From assembly GCA_003439945.1 (NCBI GenBank), contig QVRM01006579.1:1-64000 (forward strand): a stretch of DNA of 64,000 nt, read 5' to 3'. The notes under the pieces are model-generated. The model had not been told where the DNA came from. It saw only the letters and a list, made by a program, of their open reading frames with translations, and ran no database searches. This DNA is from Dermanyssus gallinae (taxonomy: Eukaryota > Arthropoda > Arachnida > Mesostigmata > Dermanyssidae). The translations under genes and the position numbers were made by a program. This document shows positions 56,314 through 64,000 of the stretch, one piece after another; position 1 is the stretch's first letter; every line of letters begins with the position of its first letter.

Positions 56314-56650
56314 TCAAGACGTATCCTGATGATGGATGAAACGACTTTCATTCAGTTCATGTGGGACCCACTGTGCGAGCTTCAGGAGCTTCCCCATGGC
56401 CCTTAAGCACCTGCAAACGGTTGATTGGCACACGTTTAGTTGAGCAACGAGTTCTTTTTGTGTTAGCGTGCCATTTACGTCCAACAGAGGTTGCAATCCT
56501 GTGCCTTTCATTTTTTTGGCGGCTTTTCGTGTGCTTCGTCGTTCAATTCAAAATTGCCATTTTTGAATTGCCACCTTTTCAAACCACTCAAACACTGTAA
56601 TCTGACAAGAGCACTCTCGCCGTAAGTTCGACAAGCATTCCGTGTACTTC
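56314..56650 (-). pseudogene. mariner-family transposase N-terminal fragment
   Basis: In minus orientation: a YGESALV segment (about 56610-56630), a NGNFELNDEAHEKPPKK linker in a shifted frame (about 56520-56575), then an open frame with LQPLLDVNGTLTQKELVAQL, NVCQSTVCRCLRAMGKLLKL and AQWVPHELNES. This is the paired HTH and WVPHEL linker of mariner transposases. The catalytic domain is absent. The family differs in wording from the copy at 8.6 kb, so it is probably another subfamily. Confidence 0.85.
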
Positions 56651-56694
56651 GGTTGCAGATTTTTAACTGGTAACAGAAAATGAGAGCTCCTCAA

Positions 56695-56830
56695 AGAAGA
56701 CACATGCACAAGTTGGATCCATACCGTTGCACATTTGTATTTATGGGGTCTGTCTTACAAATCGATGCAACACCAAAACCCGTACACGTTACATGTTGGC
56801 TGAGAGCCAGCCCCAAAAAGTTTTTACACC
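56695..56830 (+). repeat. SINE-B copy, head-truncated
   Basis: Begins near the B-box region (TGGATCCATACCGTTGCACA), then TTTGTATTTATGGGGTCTGT and the ACATGTTGGCTGAGAGCCAG end. The A-box half is missing. Confidence 0.8.
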
Positions 56831-57475
56831 AGGTAAATAAATTCCTCTTTAAAAAATGTGCATCAGAACTTTTTAATTTGACCTCGTATATACAATATTC
56901 CACACTAACGTATATGTAGACGGAGAAGGGTTTAGCGGAGATGACCCACGACTATGGTTTTATATATCGCGAGTTTAAATACTTGTTATGAAGGCTTCTT
57001 TGGTTTGCTTACGTTATGTTTAATATAAGGATGAATGAATAGATACTATTTACATACGAGAACAAGGTGCATTTTAACAACTAGGCGTTTTTGGTTTTTG
57101 TTTTATAAAGTCTTGTTTATACATATGGCGGGAAAAATATTGCCATGTCGACGTACGATGGACGTTTCGCATGTGCAGACCATACGCAAAAGGGTGCAGT
57201 AGTCGCTATGATTTTCTTCAAACTTGAGCTAAAGTTCTATTTAACAAACTTGTTGCAAAATATATACACATATATATATATATACACGGAAAACTATGCA
57301 GCCAATGCGAATACACTGCTACATTACTTAGTATTCAAACCTGTATACGTATCACCCTTCCCTCCTCGCCGACATTGTTATACTGACGTGAGTATAGTAG
57401 TCGAGCTTTTGCCGGTTTAGTTTCTGGCTTTCGCACTTGTTGTTCGTGGGGCGACTGTATATGCCCCGCTGTTGC
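56831..57475. other. no supported gene
   Basis: AT-rich with a short (AT)n at 57268-57282; nothing recognised. Confidence 0.5.
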
Positions 57476-57985
57476 TGTTGTTGTTGTTGTTGTCGTCGTT
57501 GTCGCAACGACAACGGCGATTGCGATAGAGGGTAGAGAGTAGCTCAGTCAACTCTGCTGCGAATTCTCTGCACGATTTAAAAGTGAGGAACGCGGTGACA
57601 AAATCGACGCCAGTGACGCGACAGTCGCCCGCTCGGCAACAAAGTTAGAGGCACGGCCGCCGACGTCGCCGACGCAGCTCTGTAGCGCTCGGTAGCGCAG
57701 TCGAAAAATCAGAGCTTCAGAGAGAGAGAGAAAAGCTTGCAGAGATGTGCGTGCACGCGCGCGTCCGAGTATGCTAAACGCTGGTGCATTGTTAAGCGAT
57801 GCTCAATGCAACCTGTCTGTCGTATATATGAGTACGTTTCCGGCAGTTCCTCTCGGCTGCCGGGCGCGACAATGTCGGATGTCTGGTCGTGGCGATCTTT
57901 CCGCTTTCTCCACTTTTCCTCTCAGTTCGTATCGCTCTCTCTCTCTCTCTCCATCTCTTCCCCGCTCTAGCTCTCTCTTCCGCAC

Positions 57986-58064
<79 letters not shown>
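57476..58064 (+). promoter_or_regulatory. GC-rich island with simple repeats, possible promoter/5' UTR
   Basis: A TTG/TCG triplet run at 57476-57505, then GC- and CpG-rich sequence to about 57890, a CT-rich stretch and (AT)n at 58021-58064. It ends just before the candidate signal-peptide exon at 58082. No TATA box or initiator can be assigned with confidence. Confidence 0.25.
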
Positions 58065-58081
58065 TTCTATCTCTCTACGCT

Positions 58082-58142
58082 ATGTCTCGCCTCTTGGCTT
58101 ATGCACTTATTTGTCTGCAGATCATTTCCGTCGTCAGCCAAG
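58082..58142 (+). CDS. candidate first coding exon: signal peptide of a secreted protein
   Basis: The ATG at 58082 starts MSRLLAYALICLQIISVVSQ: a short basic n-region, a hydrophobic core and a Val-Val-Ser-Gln end, a convincing signal-peptide shape. The donor AGCCAAG|GTTTGA would end the exon in phase 1, a frequent phase after signal peptides. Reading on past it gives a Gly run from a G tract (58250-58267), so splicing is more plausible than readthrough. It lies downstream of the CCN exon on the same strand, so it cannot be that gene's first exon in normal order. The next exon is not seen in the window. Confidence 0.35.
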
Positions 58143-59836
<1,694 letters not shown>

Positions 59837-59837
59837 T

Positions 59838-59839
<2 letters not shown>

Positions 59840-59927
<88 letters not shown>
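59840..59927. repeat. (AT)n microsatellite
   Basis: Long pure AT array starting at the truncated 5' end of the CR1-like element. Confidence 0.95.
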
Positions 59928-59928
<1 letters not shown>

Positions 59929-60674
59929 GAGAACTACCGCTGGTTTGCTTACAATTGAAAATATGTTTTCGTTTTGTGCGAAACTAATTACGGCCTATGT
60001 ACATGCATTCGTGTTGCTTTTAGCGAGCCAGACATTATGCCAACGCACTTTTTTGGAATAGCAAAACAATAAAAAATATACAATTTGCTTGTTTTTCAAA
60101 CTGTGGTGAAACCGTAGAGCGATACTCTGTCAAATGGGCCATACGTTTTTACCAAGTCTGCGCACCCGCTTACAATTGCCATTTAATTGACAAGAATGGC
60201 TAGCAGGACATTCTAGAGTTGGGTCAGTTGCATTCCTTTGTATGGGGCGTGGTTGAGGAAGAGTCTAACAAATATTGGCATGATAACATCGACAAGTGCG
60301 ATGTATGAAACACGAATGCTCTGTAGGGAGCGTGTGTTTGAAAGTATTGAACTGAAGTGACTCGCTTATTCTCTCTAAGCAACAACAAGTCTTGCTAGTG
60401 AGCTTCTATAAGCATACGAGTATTTTCAAACGGGCTTGTAGGCCGTTTAGCCCCCAAACCAAAACGATTACCCAAAGGAATAAAGGTCACATTGAACAAA
60501 CTGAGTCTATACTCCCTGCCGGCAACAATGTTAACTAAATATTAGTTTAAATTTACGCACAAGCTTAGAGGCGGGCTATACCATTGTGTCCCTATTACAG
60601 TATTTTTCCTTCCTATATTTCAAGACATTTCTTACGAGGTTGTTTCTAATTTTAGATCACCATTCGTTCCCTAC
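59928..60674. other. no supported gene
   Basis: AT-rich; nothing recognised. Confidence 0.5.
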
Positions 60675-60782
60675 AGGCTTGGAATCGCCATGCGATACAT
60701 TTTAAATGCACCTACGGCCGGACATGCTGAGATATCTAGGGTTTCTCTAACAGTCTTCGTGGCAGCAGCATGGTCGCTGATG
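60675..60782 (-). repeat. SINE-C copy, tail part
   Basis: Plus-strand GGCTTGGAATCGCCATGCGA, GAGATATCTAGGGTTTCTCT and GTGGCAGCAGCATGGTCGCT match the tails at 19711 and 24380. The head is replaced by a SINE-B fragment at 60797. Confidence 0.75.
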
Positions 60783-60796
60783 AATGTTTCATTTCT

Positions 60797-60850
60797 ATAT
60801 CTTGGTCGCGTGACGTACGCAAGACGGCGTTAAAGTTCAACCGGGCGTTT
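60797..60850 (-). repeat. SINE-B head fragment
   Basis: ATCTTGGTCGCGTGACGTACGC and TTCAACCGGGC match the head region at 51140-51185 (GGTTCGGTCGCGTGACGCAC). Confidence 0.5.
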
Positions 60851-61099
60851 GTACTTTAAACTATGATGCCTTAATGCAGCTCTAATAACACCGATTAGAT
60901 AATAGAATGACGCGATAGACACTAAGAGATGAGTAAGAAAATAACTTGTCCATTTTATACCACCTTTTCCTGCTTGAGGTTTCTGAAACAACTCTCTTTT
61001 TTTTCTACAACTACCAGAAGAATAAATAATATTGTAGTTGTCTACAACTACTAAAAGAATAAATAAAGTTGTAGAGGTTGTTGTCTACATCAAAAAAAA

Positions 61100-61274
61100 T
61101 TTCAGCCCTCAGCCAAGATTTAACGTCTACGGAACTGTTTTTCACATTGCTTCTTAGACGGACCTCCATAAATACAAATGTGCAACGGTAGAGCTCGAAC
61201 CCGCGCACCTATCTAGTGTCTACTCCGGTTGCGACTTGGCGCAGACTTAAGCCACCACGCCACCGGGCTCGACT
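61100..61274 (-). repeat. SINE-B copy, full length
   Basis: The minus strand begins GTCGAGCCCGGTGGCGTGGT, has A-box-like TGGCGTGGTGGC, B box GGTTCGAGCTC, then TACCGTTGCACATTTGTATT and the TTAAATCTTGGCTGAGGGCT end. The best-preserved copy of the family in the window. Confidence 0.9.
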
Positions 61275-62863
61275 GTTATTAACTACTACTGTGTCTACTG
61301 ATCTTAACACGAATGTGTAGAGGTTGTTGTCAGAAAGCGCGGCGATATGACCGAGTACATGAAAGCGCACCACACTCTTGATGACGTCCACAATTAGTTG
61401 GCAAGTAAGAATACATTATCCGGTCGCCAAAGGACCACAACCCGCGTGGCCTATGCTCCTCCCTTATCGGCTGTAACCTACCTGAGCATACGTCGGTGTG
61501 GTATATACAATACTAATCATCGACAACCTCTCAGCACACGCTAGAGAGGAGCTTACCTGTAGAAGCTTTCTTTTTTCTTGAAAGATGCTCATCCTTCTTT
61601 CTTCGACCAACCACGTTATTCTAGAGGTATTCCCCTCCTTGATTCTACTTTTCTTTGAGAATATATCGCAACCGGTAGTCCAACACCACTGCAAAATATC
61701 GTACAAGATTATATGCATGTACAGCCATGTATATGTGTAAGGCCAAACCAGGTTAAGCGTTTGGCGGGCTGTCTGAACGTGTCCAGTACGCGTTTTTACA
61801 AACATACGTGCATAGTTTGCTTTCCGAAAACAAGAGTTTACGAGATTGGGATTGAGTAAGCTGGTGTAAAAGACTTTTTTTTTATTTCTAATTAATTCCT
61901 ACGATTTCTACACAGCAGAGCGGACAGTTTACGATCGAGCAGCGTGCGAGGTCTCCAGAACACTTGTTTGATATGCAGTTTGGAGATTACTATACTTCGA
62001 TGCACGCTTTAAGTCTTATACTCAATATATGCGAACCCTTGGTTGAATTGTTCACGAGGAGATCAGGTGTCAGCCTTATGCCATAAAATTTAGACAGAAT
62101 CCCTCTGAGGCCGATAGAGTGCCTCTGGGTCCCCTTAAGCATAAAGCAGCAGACTGTGCTCAATTTTTTTCTCTGACAAGAAGATACTCATTTAAACAAA
62201 TTATTTTTATCTTCAAGAAGCATTAAAACGTTCAAGAATATAAGATATTCACCGCAGAAGCAAATGTAACCGGCAAAATTGCTCGCAATTCAGAAGATCT
62301 CCACATTAAGAGATCAAGCAAATTTGTAATTTAGGTACATGTCGTTAGTCTGGTGTCTAATGAAGGAAACGTAATGACACCATACTTTTTCAAAAAGGCC
62401 AAACAGTGATACAGAAAGTTGATCTGCATACTCTGCAAATTGCGGTGGAGCCATAAATAACATTTGATGTACAATAGTTTGAAATACGCACTTCAGCTCA
62501 ACCGCGCACCCACGCCCGGCGACGACGTTTTTGAGCGAGAATATGCCGAAACTCGACATAATTACCTATTCTACTGCGCTAGTTCCTTTATTCAGCAGGC
62601 ATTTCTAAATATTGATTCGGCAGGTAAATGTGTTCAAATTTACTCGTATGAAGAAAAAGTTTCTTTCAAAATAGACATTTTTAGACTTTTATAATTACAG
62701 GTGATTTGATAAAATGTATTTAAAAAATATCATTTTTAGCACGTGTATTTTTATGGATACGATCATTTATCTAAACTTGCTTGCTGCGGGATGACCAGCA
62801 GCATCGAGGTCGCCAGATACGCTCTACGAGGCAGCTGACGAGGTCGTCAGAGACGCTCCATAG
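61275..62863. other. no supported gene
   Basis: AT-rich with ORFs up to 113 codons (61464-61805 minus) that I cannot assign. Confidence 0.45.
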
Positions 62864-63318
62864 ATGAGGAAGGTGGATCGCCTATGCCTGGTGGCGCCTT
62901 TCCCAAGTCATGTCAAGGCTAAAGTGTGGAAACACAGTTGTCGAAGATGGGATGAACTGGCAAACGGCATATCACAAAAGCGTGTTAATATGAGAATTGG
63001 GATAAATATTGCAGGGCTGCATGACTTAAGCGGGGCCTCCCGTAGATGTGCTGTTATGGTTCACCGTCTAAGATGAGAGATACCAAGGGTCTAAGCGGAA
63101 GCACGCTCAACCAAATTAGAGTAAAATCATCACCCATCTGCGAGCAATGTAGCAAATATGATGACGCTATACACGTCTTTACTGGATGCAGGAAATACGA
63201 AATAGAAACAGTACAATGGATTAAGGCCGTCGCTAAGCTTGGTAATTACGGAAACGTGCTATCAACACGAATGGCTAAGAGCAGAATTGCCAATCTGGTG
63301 AAATTTTGTCAATTCTAG
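62864..63318 (+). pseudogene. non-LTR retrotransposon C-terminal fragment (I/Jockey-like)
   Basis: A plus frame (62864-63076) reads KVWKHSCRRWDELANG and ASRRCAVMVHRLR; after a frameshift the frame 63046-63318 reads LNQIRVKSSPICEQCSKYDD and AIHVFTGCRKYEIE. The C-x2-C-x(n)-H-x4-C knuckle after an arginine-rich RLR segment is typical of the region after RNase H or RT in I/Jockey-type elements. At least one frameshift; 5' part absent. Confidence 0.6.
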
Positions 63319-64000
63319 CGGTCTGATGATGCTATTCAGCATGGGACAACTATTGTAATGATCAGCGAAACATGTACAAGTTGTGAGCATATCGGATGTT
63401 AAAATCGTTGAAAGCATAAGATGTACGTCTGTGTAGTGGGTCTCTGATGTGAGACTCTCCAGATTATATATGTAATCAATAAACATCTATTAAAAGACCA
63501 GCGTATGAGAGTCTATACATTCATTTACATGCATACATGTTGCTTAACCACCTAAAACATATTGAGATTTGTTAATTCGGAGGGCATTCGCATTTTTGAC
63601 AAGTATGCGTTCATGAATGTGACATGTGTGCGTTGAATATAATAGTTTTCACGCAGGAAACCTGTTGCAGGGATTGCTTAGTCGAAGGATAGTACATCTA
63701 AGGAGTAGATTTGCATGCAAGCATGCATTGAAGTCGTTTACTCGAATGATACAATCTTTGCATCATGTAAACAATGTATACATACTCATATATGAATATG
63801 GATTTTAATTAAACCTATGTGTGTAATATAAACGTAATTAAGTGTGAATTACATGTATGATACACACATGGGTTCATAGCTAGCACAATAAAGCCCTCCT
63901 TGCTGAGCAGTGCGTGATGAAATCGTAAACCGTCGTTAACGGTCTATCTTTTGCTCCTTTTGCCTGCGTTCTACTATATATAGAAGGAATATACTAAATA
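63319..64000. other. no supported gene
   Basis: AT-rich sequence with an AATAAA at about 63478; nothing else recognised. Confidence 0.5.

Noticed and set aside
58082..58142. First exon of the CCN gene whose IGFBP exon is at 55156
   Set aside because: Phase fits, but it lies downstream of that exon on the same strand, so normal splicing cannot join them in the needed order.

Overview
The window reads as non-coding DNA of a metazoan, most probably an invertebrate and plausibly an arthropod. The signs are long (AT)n and imperfect CAA/CAG/TAC arrays, several clades of non-LTR retrotransposon, degenerate mariner transposons, tRNA-derived SINEs, very sparse coding sequence and an animal-type CCN-family exon with splice sites. 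There is no sign of a prokaryotic genome. I cannot name the species from sequence alone.

Layout. 0-6 kb: a possible two-exon small gene (485-921), a tRNA-derived SINE (SINE-A), a foldback/MITE-like element (2180-2763) and a 27-bp tandem repeat. 6-12 kb: a GC-rich island beside (AT)n, a CR1-like 3' end (minus), a decayed mariner, SINE pieces and a second CR1-like 3' end (plus). 12-20 kb: a GC-rich segment, triplet and CT microsatellites, SINE-B and SINE-C copies. 20-31 kb: an R1-like retrotransposon remnant, a 42-bp palindrome, SINE-C, an old CR1-like copy with inverted 3' ends, hairpins and SINE-B. 31-38 kb: a GC-rich, simple-repeat-rich stretch with a long purine tract and a few unassigned ORFs. 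38-48 kb: a dense, mostly minus-strand retrotransposon nest. It holds a duplicated block (38.1-40.7 and 45.1-46.8 kb) carrying an L2/Jockey-like reverse transcriptase. Between the copies lies a nearly complete CR1-like element (41371 to about 44980) with a 2A-like peptide, PHD finger, AP endonuclease, reverse transcriptase and zinc knuckle. 48-55 kb: triplet repeats, a SINE-B inverted duplication, and an intact C-terminal piece of a retrotransposon with a restriction-like endonuclease (53242-54134) lying inside (AT)n. 55-64 kb: the CCN/IGFBP exon (the best host-gene evidence), a mariner remnant, a candidate signal-peptide exon (58082-58142), a CR1-like 3' piece lying inside (AT)n, more SINEs and a last non-LTR C-terminal fragment.

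How it fits together. The only well-supported host coding sequence is one internal exon of a secreted CCN-type matricellular protein; its other exons are not seen, so the window is probably mostly intron or intergenic. Nearly all other coding-like sequence is retrotransposon. The most interesting items are the 2A-PHD ORF1 separated from ORF2 by a single in-frame TGA, the two retrotransposon pieces bounded on both sides by (AT)n, the possible two-exon small secreted protein at 485-921, and several strong palindromes. Many short ORFs are translations of (AT)n or triplet repeats and are not genes.
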